Part shown: positions 32,543 to 42,877 of the stretch, piece by piece | Numbering within the stretch: position 1 is the stretch's first letter | Layout of the letters: each line of letters opens with the position of its first letter | Assembly: GCA_963565915.1 (NCBI GenBank) | Contig: OY751485.1 | Coordinates: 2,108,001-2,172,000, forward strand | Reading direction: 5' to 3' | DNA: 64,000 nt | Origin: Entoloma clypeatum | Taxonomy: Eukaryota > Basidiomycota > Agaricomycetes > Agaricales > Entolomataceae | Position numbers and translations under genes: made by a program | Notes under the pieces: generated by a model | What the model was told of the DNA's origin: nothing | Databases searched by the model: none | What the model saw: only the letters and a program-made list of their open reading frames with translations

Positions 32543-33703
32543 AGAGCCGCCCAGCTTCCCGTCACTCATCCTGTCGTCTGCGAGCTTTTGCTCAAAGCGG
32601 AGAATAAGACCCCTAGCCCAATCATCGACATTCAAAACCTGATGATCACCGTCAAACTTGAGAGATCCGACTACCTGAGCGACGAGGCTCGCCTGGGAAA
32701 TCGCATACTCGACCTCTACCCAGACTCCTTCATCTGGGACGCCCCACAGGTTGATGACGACAAGAAGTGTTACACCTACCTCAAAGACATCCTCACCACC
32801 GCCGAGGAAGAAAATCACCAAGCGGCCTTCTGCATCGCTGCCCGGCCCAGCGTTGGTAAGATGTTGTCGTCGGCAGTTGCAGTAGTCCGTTTCGCCCCCT
32901 CCATTGGTCGTCACGCTCAAGACCCCCATATGACCAGAGCCAGCGCAGGTAGAAGTCTCGCCCCCGAGACTCTCATCGTCGCCACCCTTCTTGGCCTTAG
33001 CAAGGTCATCACCCACGCTCCTTATGTCACGGAGATCCACATCTTCACCCGAAACATACAGGCTGTCCGACTCGCCCTCGATACAGGCTCCATTCATGCT
33101 GGCCACTCTGTCTCCTGCGGCATTTCCCGCCTCCTCCGGCCCTTCCTAGCTGGAGCTGGCGTCATCCATGTCCACCTCGACACACCTCTCACGTCTGAGT
33201 GGGGTTCTGCATTCCCCAACCCCTCACGTCACTTCAAATCGACTCAAGGAACAGCCTTGTCTCCCCTGTCGCCCAACTTTGCCCGTACCGCTGCCGCTAC
33301 CAGCGCCGTAGACGGATGGCGCAAACTTCATTCCGCCCCCGAATTCCGAGGTCGCTCCTTCCTTCCTCTCCACACTGGAGACAAAGAGAAGGTATTCCAA
33401 CCAGACCACGTCAAAGGTGGACCCTGGCTCAACTCCTGGGCGGGCAACAACAACGCGCTGTTCGCCCGCCTCACCCGCGCCACCCTGGGCCACGCCCCCA
33501 TTGGTGCCTACAGACAACGCTTCAAACACCCGGGCCCATTCACATGTGCCTGCGACAATGACACCCTCGAGACGGTCGACCACCTCCTCCACAAATGTCC
33601 TCTCTTTGATAGGGACGACGCCTCCAACAAACGGTACAACATCAGCAATTTCCTGGGGATGCTCGCAAATCATCCCGCGTTATTCGCCTTTCCCCCACCC
33701 TGA
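32543..33703 (+). pseudogene. LINE ORF2 C-terminal fragment (RNase H-like region and zinc-knuckle tail)
   Basis: 386 uninterrupted codons without a start of their own. The middle resembles an RNase H-type fold (EENHQAAFCIAARPSVGKML, SLAPETLIVATLLGLSKVIT, VTEIHIFTRNIQAVRLALDT). The end has GGPWLNSWAGNNNALFARLT, RATLGHAPIGAYRQRF and the Cys/His tail FTCACDNDTLETVDHLLHKC, which is typical of LINE polyproteins downstream of reverse transcriptase (CxC..H..C). The complete absence of stops suggests a recent insertion. It cannot act alone because endonuclease and reverse transcriptase are absent. Confidence 0.82.
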
Positions 33704-33983
33704 TTTATTGGGTGAGCTTCAGTGTTATGTTTTCTTTCTTTCATGGTCTCTTTAGTTACTACGGTCTCTGCCTACGGGCGTATGTAGTTTATATACAGGG
33801 TCTGTTCTGGTGGACTTGATCCATGGGCAGACCCCACTCTCGGATACTTACATATATTTCTCTCCGCACATGTGCCGTGACCACAGGGCATTACTCTCCA
33901 ATACTCTCGTATGTAGTTCTCGTTAAATTTGTAACCTAGTGTACAAGACCGGACTGCGATCGGGCGCCGGAATATAAATTGAG

Positions 33984-33988
<5 letters not shown>

Positions 33989-34016
<28 letters not shown>
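33989..34016 (+). repeat. Poly(A) tail of the LINE
   Basis: 28 consecutive A residues at the 3' end of the element, directly followed by the right target-site duplication. Confidence 0.95.
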
Positions 34017-34018
<2 letters not shown>

Positions 34019-34028
34019 CCTATTCTTC
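34017..34028. repeat. Target-site duplication, right copy
   Basis: GCCCTATTCTTC, identical to 32531-32542, directly after the poly(A) tract. Confidence 0.85.
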
Positions 34029-34038
34029 TCAATTAAGT

Positions 34039-35059
34039 CTAGCCTCTATTTGAACCGTTCTTCCCCTCGTCTTCGTCTGCTGGCGCCTCTCTGTCTTTCC
34101 AGAGTTCATATGCTCGGTCTATAGTCCGTCTAGCAAGAATGAATGGTTCCTTCGTCCATGCCTTCTCCCAAACACGCACGGCAAACTGCCTTTGTTCACC
34201 AGAAATAATGCTCTCGCGGAAGATCTCGAGAACCCTGTGTGTGGGGACCAACAACTTGTTGATACGATCCCAGAATGGCGGAAAGTCCGGCGGCAGCGGG
34301 ACCAGTAATGAGTGCGATCTAGCCGATAGAAACATGTTGGTCAAAGAATCACAGGATGCAGAAGGACTGACTTGGTCTCTGGCCATGGCCGTGAAGGAAC
34401 GATGGATCCCCACCACCGATTCGAATCTGTTGTTTGCTGTGACTCGGGTTGGTTGGACCTCTTTGCGAGGTGATCCTGATAATCTTGCCACACCTCCCTT
34501 CTGTGTTCCTGCATCTGCACAAACTTGCGCTGCCGCTCTAAATCCTGCGTCATGGAAATCATCTTCTGGTGTATTCCCCACCGACTATGCGTCGTCCAGA
34601 GGTACCAGCCCTCGTTCCAATGATTCGTCGACTCGCTCTTCAGCTTCTGCGAGGGGTCATCCGAATCGTCTGGGGATGTGCCACCCAACACGCGCGGCAG
34701 ATTCACTGGCTGACCCTCCGATGGCAAGGCATATTTCATCTTGCCGTCTGGGCCGACTGCCCTATGTGTCTTGAATCCGACGACATTCTTGACTTCATGC
34801 GCAAACACCTTGCGGATGCAGAAAGATCGGCAGAATGGTTCCTTCTGGTGGAATCGGCCGGTGACGCTTTGAGAGCAGTAGCTGAAGCACCATTCGTCAT
34901 TCTTTGGCGAGAATTTACCTGCAGGCTGATAAGCCCTCGTGAGATCGGTATGCAGTTCTGGGCCGTACCTTTGGGGGGCGTTAGTATCTTGATGGTTGGC
35001 CAGTCTGCTAATGGAGGTTTCCTGGTTTGCTGCGCGATATTGACGGCGTCAGTGGTCAT
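34039..35059 (-). CDS. Conserved-looking unknown protein with Cys motif
   Basis: Start MTTDAVNIAQQTRKPPLADW, then PTIKILTPP. After an intron comes an exon around 34830-34920 reading AYQPAGKFSPKNDEWCFSYC and FHQKEPFCRSFCIRK, a C-x3-C ... C-x3-C arrangement that could bind metal. It continues VFAHEVKNVVGFKTHRAVGP, DGKMKYALPSEGQPVNLPRV, NEGWYLWTTHSRWGIHQKMI, and a C-terminal helical part with PPFWDRINKLLVPTHRVLEI, FRESIISGEQRQFAVRVWEK, AWTKEPFILARRTIDRAYEL. No family is recognised; the style is that of a conserved basidiomycete protein. About 260-270 aa. The LINE inserted 11 bp past its stop, so its native 3' UTR and polyadenylation region is disrupted or replaced. Confidence 0.62.
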
Positions 35060-36001
35060 GGCTGTCGTGGAGTCGGTGGATTACGTAGCTTCGTAATCAG
35101 GGTGGGACATTTCGAGCGGAGCGTCAAATATTTCCCATAAAATTTCGGTTTGGAAAATAAAGTCCTCTCTCTCCCGTGCCGTATGAAGAATCGTTGTCGC
35201 AGCTCACATACAAGAAGCTTCCTGCTTCTCTATTTCGCTGTGGGGAAAGTCCCCGGAGACACAGAGCATGTCCTAGGACAATCTACGGAAAGCAACCGTC
35301 TTTAGGCACGACGGTCCCGTTCGTGGATGGCGAGGATGATCTGCGAGGGCTGTATAGCTTCAATCTCCATCTCGCCACTCTGTCGCCCATTCCAACAGCT
35401 GGCTATTCGGCGAAGGCGCGGCTGTGCAAAGATACGAGCACAGCCGTTGCTCGGGTGGTCGGCTGAAAGGTGGGCATCCCGTTGCTCATAGAAAAAGTTA
35501 TACGATTGTAGACCTGGACTGGGTCATCAACTCAATGGGGCTCACTCTCATTCGGCGCGGCTTATTTTTTCCTCACCTTGAACTTTCGGGTTCATAGACC
35601 TCGGGATTGCTCTTTCCAGGTAGGTTCCAATTTTCTCTTTTCCTTGCATTCTGCCCACATGATGGTTGAATCTTTCTTTGAATTTCTTCATGGTGTATAC
35701 CTATAAAAACATAGGGCGAGCTCCAGAACTTGACACTTCTGATGGCATTGACTGCTCTTCCGATGAATGAACACGACTGACCCCTTGTCTTCAGACCTGT
35801 CGATCTGGGATGTTGTCCTGGTTGCGTCCTGGATGAACCAGTCTGATTTCCTTCTCGGCATCGTTTGGATCTACCCGCTTCTGTAGGTTTCCTGAGAGAA
35901 CAAGTTCAATGTTATGGAATATACCAGAAAGACAGTTTAATTGATACCAATAAGCTAGATGTCAGGTACATATGAGAAAGTCAACGACGGCATGTAGGCT
36001 G
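35060..36001. other. 0.94-kb intergenic region
   Basis: No supportable gene. An open frame on the plus strand at 35176-35466 lacks an ATG and any recognisable domain. A TATAAAAACA word occurs at about 35702. It separates the promoter of the unknown gene at 34039 from the 3' end of the acyl-CoA ligase. Confidence 0.4.
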
Positions 36002-38487
36002 TCAGAGCTTAGCCTTGGTATTGACTGGGTCAGGATCACGACCAGCAAGTTCATTCTTCGCCCTGTCTCTTAATTCCCGCCGAAGGATTTTGCCAGCAGC
36101 ACTTTGAACGATTATAAAGACCATGGAGAAGGGATTTAACGGAAGCCTACCTCTTCGGTATAGCATCAATCAACACAACGCCTAGTCAGGAGAGACGCTG
36201 AGTTTCGTCCATAGTGATCAGAAAAACGCCTTACCTCCTCTGAGAAATTTATGACGAGCAACCTCGCCCTGAACCCACCTCTGGATAGATTGCTGGAAGG
36301 CCACTTTCGCAGCATTCGCCTTGACTTTGTCGGGATGTGCATGAACAACGTAAGCCCTGATTGACTTTGAATCCGTGACACGCAACATGCGGGTGTCGAA
36401 AATCACCTTGGAAGTTCAGTGGCCTGCTTAGCGCTTTCTACACCAATGACAGCAGCGTCGGCAATATCAGGATGGGTCAACAGAACACTTTCTAGTTCCG
36501 CTGGGGGGACTAAGGTTTGCACTGGTAAGAGATGGCAGGGCGGTCCACAGGCACGAGGATGAACCTTGGAAGCCCTGTCAAGATACGACTAAGAAAATTG
36601 AAAACCATGAGAACCAAGGATGTTCGCACCTTATATTTGATAAGCTCTTTCCGTCTATCGACGACGTAATAATAACCTTCTGAATCTATCACCGCGATAT
36701 CTCCGGTCTTGAACCATCCATCTGGTGTTATGGACTCGCGGGTAGCTGAGGGGTTATTGAGGTATCCCTGTTGAAGAGAATGAGCAAGGGGCTGCATAAC
36801 GTGCAGAGGGAAATGTGCTGGTGAACCTTCATGATTGTTGGCCCTCTAATCCACAGCTCCGCTGCTTCACCGACCTTAGCATCGACGTCTCCCTGCCCAT
36901 CGACGTCGACAACGAGTCGAGCTTCTAAATTGGGCAATAAAATGCCGATGCTCCCGACCTTGCGAAGAGCGTCCGGCTCTGGAAGGAGGTGGGTGGTAGG
37001 AGAAGTCTCCGTCAAACCGTATCCTGGATGTCACCGTGGGCAGTTAAAGGGATGTAGGAATGAGTAATTGGCGCTTACCCTGCAAAATAGAAAATCTTCC
37101 TTTTCCTTTCTTTTTCGCCGTCAAACGATCCGTGACCTTATGGAAAATTGTGAGTGCCCTCAGCATGACGGTAATATGCGTCTCACCTGCTTGACCAAAG
37201 CAGAGCCTAAAGGCGCAGCTCCGGAAAACAGCGAAGTTAATGAAGATACATCATACTTGTCAACGGCTGCGAACGGCCTCAGCCTGGAAGATTGGTGTCC
37301 CAGAGTTGAGAGGACAAACCAGGGTGACGGGCCAAAACGACGAGCACCGGTGGCACAATCAGGGCCACAGTAACTTTGTGTCGCTCAATACTTGCACAGA
37401 ATTTTTCAGGATCGAAACGAGATTGGATGACAATGGGAACCCCGCATGACCATGGGAAGTGCAGTACTTTGATGGCACCTGCCTGATAAATGAGTATTTG
37501 TCTATCAGCTGGACTGATCATACCGTAGATGTGGTAGAAAGGAAGAATTCCTAGTATACAGTCGACTCCAGCAGTGACCTTGGCGAAGGTGGTTTGAACG
37601 ATGTCCAGAACGGTGGTCACATTCTGATGTGTTGTCTATGCATGTTTCCAATCAGTGTGCGAGATTCACATATCATAATGGGTGCACTTGCCTCCACACC
37701 CTTGGGTTTCCCCGTCGTTCCTTCGAAACCTAGTCAAAACAGAGGCGGGAGGAAGAAGTTTGTTGTCCGTACCTGAGCTGTAACAGATATACGCTGTCTC
37801 ATGACAATCCCTGCCTTCGAACTTCTCTTCTTCATTTAACGCGCCTCGTTCCAGCAAATCCTGCATCCGCAGAAGCCCTTCGGCTTCCGCCCTTCCTGGT
37901 GCCACGGGTCCACCCGCCCACCCAAGTCCAGCTTCCAACACAATGATCCGCTTCAACGCTTCAGTTCTGTTGATGCCTGTTTCTTCCAACGCGCCGAGAA
38001 CTGTTGCAATTCCTTCCTCGTTCGTGAAGACCAGTCTAGCACCGCTATCGCTATATTGGAATGCCAACTCCTTAGGGGTATAGGCGCTGTTGGCAAGGGT
38101 ACATCGCAGGCCGGCTGCGACTTGATAACAAAAATCAAAGTTTAGTTAGGAGTCGAAAGCTGGTGAATGTTTTTGTCACTTGCTTGAACCGAAGAGCGCG
38201 ACCGGCCAGCTGAGAGAATTGGGAGAAAATATCATGATGACATCGCCGCGTCGGGCCGCCGTGGCTGGATGGTGTCGGAGGCCATACGCTAGAGAAAGTG
38301 CGAAATGCTTGGTTTGTGCGCGGGTCAGAGTGGTTCCAGAGTCGGCGTCTGTGAAGGCCGTGGCAGAACCAGGGTAGCCGGCGACGGTGTTCGGATCATT
38401 GGAAGGGGAGCGGAAGAGGTGAGTGAAGATGGATGTGGAGGCAAGAGGAAGAGAAGGGACAGGCGACGTGTAAATTCTGGGCGCCAT
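36002..38487 (-). CDS. Acyl-CoA ligase / 4-coumarate-CoA ligase-like, peroxisomal
   Basis: Adenylate-forming enzyme of the ANL superfamily. Start MAPRIYTSPVPSLPLASTSI; GDVIMIFSPNSLSWPVALFG; FQYSDSGARLVFTNEE; AYICYSSG joined by an intron to TTGKPKGVE (P-loop-like A3 motif); ILPFYHIYGM; VALIVPPVLVVLARHP; LTETSPTTHLLPEPDALRKV; GEAAELWIRGPTIMK; PDGWFKTGDIAVIDSEGYYY; VVDRRKELIKYK (A8 hinge); GKILRRELRDRAKNELAG (A10 lysine). The C-terminus is NTKAKL, an acceptable PTS1, so peroxisomal location is likely. Introns include a GC-AG one (37636-37691, donor GCAAGT) straight after GVE. The natural acid substrate cannot be read. Divergent from the RRM gene, starts 157 bp apart. Confidence 0.88.
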
Positions 38488-38643
38488 GAAACAAATCAGA
38501 AGAAAAAAAAACCCGTTTTATAACATATCATGTACTACCGGTCTATTAGATTACCGAGGAAGTATTAGACGCGTTTGTTTGTACCGAGGACCGATGCCAA
38601 ACAAAACAACATTGTTTATCGCTTTTGTTCCATCACCGCTACC
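38488..38643. promoter_or_regulatory. Divergent intergenic region: acyl-CoA ligase and RRM protein
   Basis: 156 bp between opposing start codons, probably carrying both promoters. No TATA is obvious; an A-rich tract lies at 38500-38512. Confidence 0.35.
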
Positions 38644-39596
38644 ATGGCTTCCCTTCTCGAGCGCATGAACCTCCCTGCAAGCACCTCCACGGGTGCCATC
38701 CGCCAGAAAAACAACCAACGACCCGCCGCACCATACGTGTGTATCATCCCCTTGCGCTATCTTCCAATCCTCACTTCGCCATCAGAACCGCAACACCCGC
38801 CCACCCAAGGGCGACGTGGACGCTCCGTGGACACACGACCTCTACGATTCAGGTTCTCTTTCAGCTCGTCTTTCATTCAAATCCACTCCACCAAAAGTAA
38901 ACCTCACTACCATCACACAAAAGGCCATTCGCGAGGCTACAGCAACTTCACCCTCCGCCCAGCTCTCCATCAAAGGTGCAGGCTCGGCGACACAGGGAAA
39001 TGTAGTAGAAGTGTCGGGTTTGGTTGCAGGAACCACAGCAGAGGACGTTGCTGCCATCTTCAAGCGATGTGGGGATATCGCCGGCTCGAAGCTGGTTTCG
39101 GGTGGGGATGATGTTCGAATTCGGTTGACATTCAAGACACAGGCTTCTGCGTCGGGTGCAGTTCAGAAATTTAACAATCAGCCAGCGGATGGCAAAGTTT
39201 TGTCTGTGCGGATTGTCGGCAGCACAAGTGCTGGCACCACGTTGAGTGGTAGATTAGGAGGGGCAGATGGATTGGGGCTTGTGCGAGAAGAAGGAAGCGT
39301 CGATGTCCTCATGGACTCCGCAGACAACGGCTCGTAAGTCTATTGCATTTTTTCCTCTCCCATTTGAGACCGACTCGTTCCCCGCCACCAGCAAAATGCG
39401 TTCAGATGCTTTACGTGACGACCCCAGGGCCCAGGTTCTGGTGGCACCCCCCGGAACGAATCCGGCCGACTATGTCCAAGTCCCAACTGGTCCTCGTGCC
39501 GGTGGACCTAGACGTGGCGGAGGAAGAGGGAGAGGAGGAGGAAGACGTGGAAGGCGTGGAGGCCAGGGCTCCGAAACGCGGATGGACACCGATTAA
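38644..39596 (+). CDS. RRM/RGG RNA-binding protein (Aly/REF-like)
   Basis: Exons: MASLLERMNLPASTSTGAIR, QKNNQRPAAPY, then NRNTRPPKGDVDAPWTHDLY after an intron of about 48 nt. A central RRM reads GNVVEVSGLVAGTTAEDVAA (RNP2-like), IFKRCGDIAGSKLV, DVRIRLTFKTQASASGAVQK (RNP1-like, weak), VLSVRIVGST. After the GTAAGT intron at 39334 the last exon gives KMRSDALRDDPRAQVLVAPP and an RGG box, PRRGGGRGRGGGRRGRRGG, ending TRMDTD. This matches fungal Aly/REF-type mRNA-export adaptors or related RRM proteins. About 260 aa. Only 5 bp separate its stop from the likely ATG of the next gene, same strand. Confidence 0.8.
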
Positions 39597-39601
39597 TTAA
39601 G

Positions 39602-40442
39602 ATGTCCCACCCCATCGCTGGTGCAGGAAAGGTTTGCGCCCTTAAGTCTCGATCGGCACGTATTGCACTTGCTACTCTCGTTAGGTCTCGTTGCGTCATT
39701 CAGAAGGCGGTTGTATGTTTTCCAAATACTCTACCTTAAACTCGCGGACTTGTCGCAGATTTATCACGCCTAATCGACCTTTTCGCCGAGCTGCCTCAGT
39801 GGCCCGCCATCTTAGAATCACAGGAAACGTTAACCAAACATGTTTCTGTTCAAGCCGTTGTCGAATCGGCCATTTTCGGTTCAGTGGATAGGTGGTCAGA
39901 GCTGTCGGGATCAGACTGTAATCTCAGCATCCCATTGGCTTCGTGGCCACTCGGGAATGACGTCCGCCTGTTCATCCTCAGATTTGGCGAACGACATGCC
40001 ACGACATCGATCCTCACAGTCAACCATTGCGCATCGCATGTTGGCGGTGGTTCTCGAGTAGAGTACGCGAATCCAGCCAAACGGTATCTCAAGGGATGAT
40101 GCTACACTTGAAATAAAACGCCTGCTACTCAACGATGATCTAGTTCCCCACAGATCACCGCTGCACAACCCGCGGCTTGGGGGATGTATGTCTTGCTTTC
40201 AGGCATTCGATGCGCCTCTAAATTATTCTTTCCATCAGATACTTGACTGACGACTTGCTACATACCGACCTGTGCATGCAACATTCTTCTCGCCAACAGA
40301 AGTACGCTGCTCGCAGTTCTGTGACGAGCGTTCCAATATTTGCAGCAAGGAAATTTCCTCAGAAGACAGGCGGCCTGCAATCATGGAATTCATGTTTCAT
40401 GGGCTCCTTTTCCGAGGGCATTTGATGCCTGTACTCGATTGA
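39602..40442 (+). CDS. Unrecognised multi-exon protein
   Basis: Exon chain suggested by frame and splice sites: MSHPIAGAGK | VSLRHSEGG | YLSRLIDLFAELPQWPAILE, SQETLTKHVSVQAVVESAIF, GSVDRWSELSGSD | YLANDMPRHRSSQSTIAHRM, LAVVLE | DDATLEIKRLLLNDDLVPHR, SPLHNPRLG, a segment with YLTDDLLHTDLCMQH, and a last exon FCDERSNICSKEISSEDRRP, AIMEFMFHGLLFRGHLMPVL. Codon use and length argue for a real gene, but the introns between 40170 and 40320 are not settled and no family is recognised. Roughly 210-220 aa, helical. Its ATG follows the RRM stop by 5 bp, so the two may share a transcript region, or the true start may lie elsewhere. Confidence 0.5.
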
Positions 40443-41069
40443 ATAAGAGATGGATATCGTCACTCTTTGCCAATCGAGAACGAAGGAAGCTGCCTCGCGG
40501 ATTGTTTTTGTTGTACCGGCAAGCAAGGACAGAAGCCAGATCATTTTCCATTGGTTTGTTGGTGCCAGTGGCTGAGCTGGCATCGTCTCAACCAAGAATT
40601 CCCGAAATCTTATATAAAGGGCAGGTTTACTCAGGTTTCAACCTTTCACTGGTGAAGTAAAATTGATGATGCATCAGGTGCCTGAGACGATAGTTAACTT
40701 CGTGCTACATAGGTTTGTGGGTATGTATAAGTACTGTATATGTGGCCACAGTTCCTCCAGTGAAGTTGACAATTAAGCGAACCTTTGGCTTTAGTCTACC
40801 GTATTGCCCTGGGCTTACATTCCCCGAATGGTGGCCCTTTCACTGACGGGCATGAGTACTTGCAACTCTGTAAGTGCCTAAACATGCTCAAACAAGCAAA
40901 CGAATCTTTTGGGCGCGTGTAACCCTCGAGCTTTCGGACTCATAGAAACATGTCGGGGGCTGGTGCGACAGCTTCTTTTTCACCGGCAGGTTAAGCACTC
41001 ACACATTGACTCGACTTCTGCCTCCTCCGTCCAATGACCTGCTGATCCTTTCCTGCACAATGTCATATC
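40443..41069. other. Intergenic region upstream of cornichon copy 1
   Basis: About 630 bp with no gene. TATATAAA occurs at 40611, far from the next ATG (41070). The last 100 bp are pyrimidine-rich. Confidence 0.4.
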
Positions 41070-41710
41070 GATGGACGAAGGCTGGTTGTTCTTGTTCGCC
41101 ATATTCATGGCGGGTGCACTGCTGTTTACGACCGTATTCTTTGTGAGTCTTGTCGTGTTGTGCTGTTATGAGTGTGTTAGAAGGAGGAGTTTTGTTGATT
41201 TTTGTACTTTAAGATCATCATGTTCTCAGACCTAGAAAGCGACTACATTAATCCTATAGACCTGGCGAACAAACTGAACCAGGTGTGTGCTGCTATGTCA
41301 TAATACATGTCCTCATGCTCTTACTCTGGGAACAAGCTTGTCATTCCGGAAAATGGAGCACACGCTTTCCTTGCCCTTCTTTTCCTCCTTTCCGGTCAAT
41401 GGGTGGCCTTCGCTTTCAACGCGCCTCTGGTAGCATTCAACGCCAACAAGCAAGTGTTTTTTTCTGTCCAGACTGTCATCTTCTCATCTTATTCTCCAGA
41501 ATAATGAACAAAAAACATATGTACGACGCTGCCGAAATCTTCCGGACGCTGGACACACATAAGAAGGAAGTCTTCTTCAAGATTGCTTTCTATTTGTTGT
41601 CGTTCTTCTACTATCTCTATCGGTGTGTGATGTCAGGCTCTGTATTTGTTCGGACTGAACTGATGGTGCAACCAAGCATGATCGCTGCTCTTGTAGCAGA
41701 AGAATCATAA
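41070..41710 (+). CDS. Cornichon-family ER cargo receptor, copy 1
   Basis: ERV14/cornichon proteins load transmembrane cargo into COPII vesicles. Exons: MDEGWLFLFAIFMAGALLFT, TVFF | [23 protein letters not shown] | [38 protein letters not shown] | IMNKKHMYDAAEIFRTLDTH, KKEVFFKIAFYLLSFFYYLY, R | MIAALVAEES. The signature [14 protein letters not shown] is intact. The length (about 138 aa) and three to four membrane segments fit. The intron after NANK (41450-41499) is GC-AG with donor GCAAGT. The ATG is used directly with no N-terminal mini-exon, unlike copy 2. Confidence 0.93.
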
Positions 41711-42023
41711 CTTTTTTATCTACGTGATTGACCCATGGCGGCAATGTCCTGACCTTACTACTGTATTCTTGACCACAGCACCCAACTATATACGAGATAT
41801 TCCCCCGTAGTAAGGACTGCATCATTAGAGTTGTCAGGAGTGTCGGCGTGACCCGTCACGTCACATCCTGAAGTCCAACGAGACGCCCACCGCGCGGTCG
41901 CCTGCACTGCAGTCTCAGTTCCTCCTGCCACGACCTCCCGTCTCCGCATCTGTGTAGATTCACTGTGCTTCATCGTATAAGAGTTCCATCTAGTTTCAGC
42001 AACATCTATTTTCACGACACAAC
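41711..42023. other. Spacer between the cornichon genes
   Basis: About 310 bp containing the copy 1 terminator region and copy 2 promoter; no distinct motif recognised. Confidence 0.4.
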
Positions 42024-42877
42024 ATGGGTGGCGCCGGTATGTTTTTGCTTCCGCGCCCACTTACTAGCCACTGACCCACTGCCCATGAAATTCTCTGTTC
42101 CGCCATCCCTCTTTGCCCCAAACGAACTATTTCTCTCCATTTTTCCACAAAAATCAAACCTCATGTCTTGACGCATCTGGCATACCGTTGGATCATCGCC
42201 GACGACTCGACGTCACCAGGCTGGTTGTTCCTTTTCGCAGTTCTTATGGCTGCAGCCCTGCTTTTCTGCATGGTTTTCTTTGTCAGTCATTGTCATATTC
42301 CACCTTTCTCCTAGACCTATCGGACAGTCTTGTCTTGAGGCATGTGTTTGAAATTGGATATTGATTTTTATCTCAACAGATCATAATGTTCTCTGACTTG
42401 GAATGCGACTACATCAACCCTATAGACCTCTGCAACAAGCTAAACCAGGTATGTTTGCCAGGAACCCCTTCCGTCACCGAATATGCTTCATGACTTTTAC
42501 AGTTTGTTCTGCCAGAAAACATCGCACACGCCTTCCTGAGTTTATTGTTCCTGCTATGTGGTCAATGGACGGCGTTCCTACTAAATGCTCCTCTGGTTGC
42601 ATTCAATGCAAATAAGCAAGTTTAAAACCCATGCGCCAACTTATCTCGCACGACTGACCCCACATTTTCAGAATCCGGAATAAAACCCATATGTATGACG
42701 CAACTGAAATCTTCCGGACGTTGTCGACACACAAGAAGGAAAGCTTTATCAAGCTCGGTTTCTACCTCCTTTGCTTTTTCTACTACCTTTACCGGTGCAT
42801 TTCTTTCCACACCTCCTTACGACCTGCTCTGACTCTTTTGAAGGATGATCCTCGCACTCATCGCTGACAATGAGTGA
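42024..42877 (+). CDS. ERV14: Cornichon-family ER cargo receptor, copy 2 (ERV14-like)
   Basis: Same architecture as the upstream paralogue: MGGAG | [20 protein letters not shown] | [23 protein letters not shown] | [38 protein letters not shown] | [41 protein letters not shown] | [10 protein letters not shown]. The 13-nt first exon (ATGGGTGGCGCCG) gives the MGG start typical of yeast Erv14. The intron after NANK (42616-42671) is again GC-AG with GCAAGT, and the other intron positions are shared with copy 1. About 137 aa. This copy looks closer to canonical Erv14 than copy 1. Confidence 0.94.

Larger units (their letters stand above)
32543..34016 (+). mobile_element. 5'-truncated non-LTR retrotransposon (LINE) insertion
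   Basis: The element begins abruptly inside an open frame, runs through the 3' end of a LINE ORF (to 33703), a 3' UTR of about 285 bp, and a 28-nt poly(A) tract (33989-34016). It is flanked by a 12-16-bp target-site duplication. This is the hallmark of target-primed reverse transcription with 5' truncation. The reverse transcriptase domain is missing. The insertion lies 11 bp downstream of the stop of the unknown gene at 34039 and about 85 bp upstream of tRNA-Leu. Confidence 0.9.

Noticed and set aside
32534..33106. 190-codon minus-strand open frame inside the LINE
   Set aside because: Antisense shadow of the LINE ORF.
33772..34032. Minus-strand open frame with a poly-Phe run
   Set aside because: The Phe run is the antisense of the LINE poly(A) tail; not coding.
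35176..35466. 96-codon open frame on the plus strand
   Set aside because: No ATG start, no recognised domain and no splice partners.
36002..40442. Secondary-metabolite cluster around the acyl-CoA ligase
   Set aside because: No PKS, NRPS, terpene cyclase, P450 or transporter gene nearby within the window.
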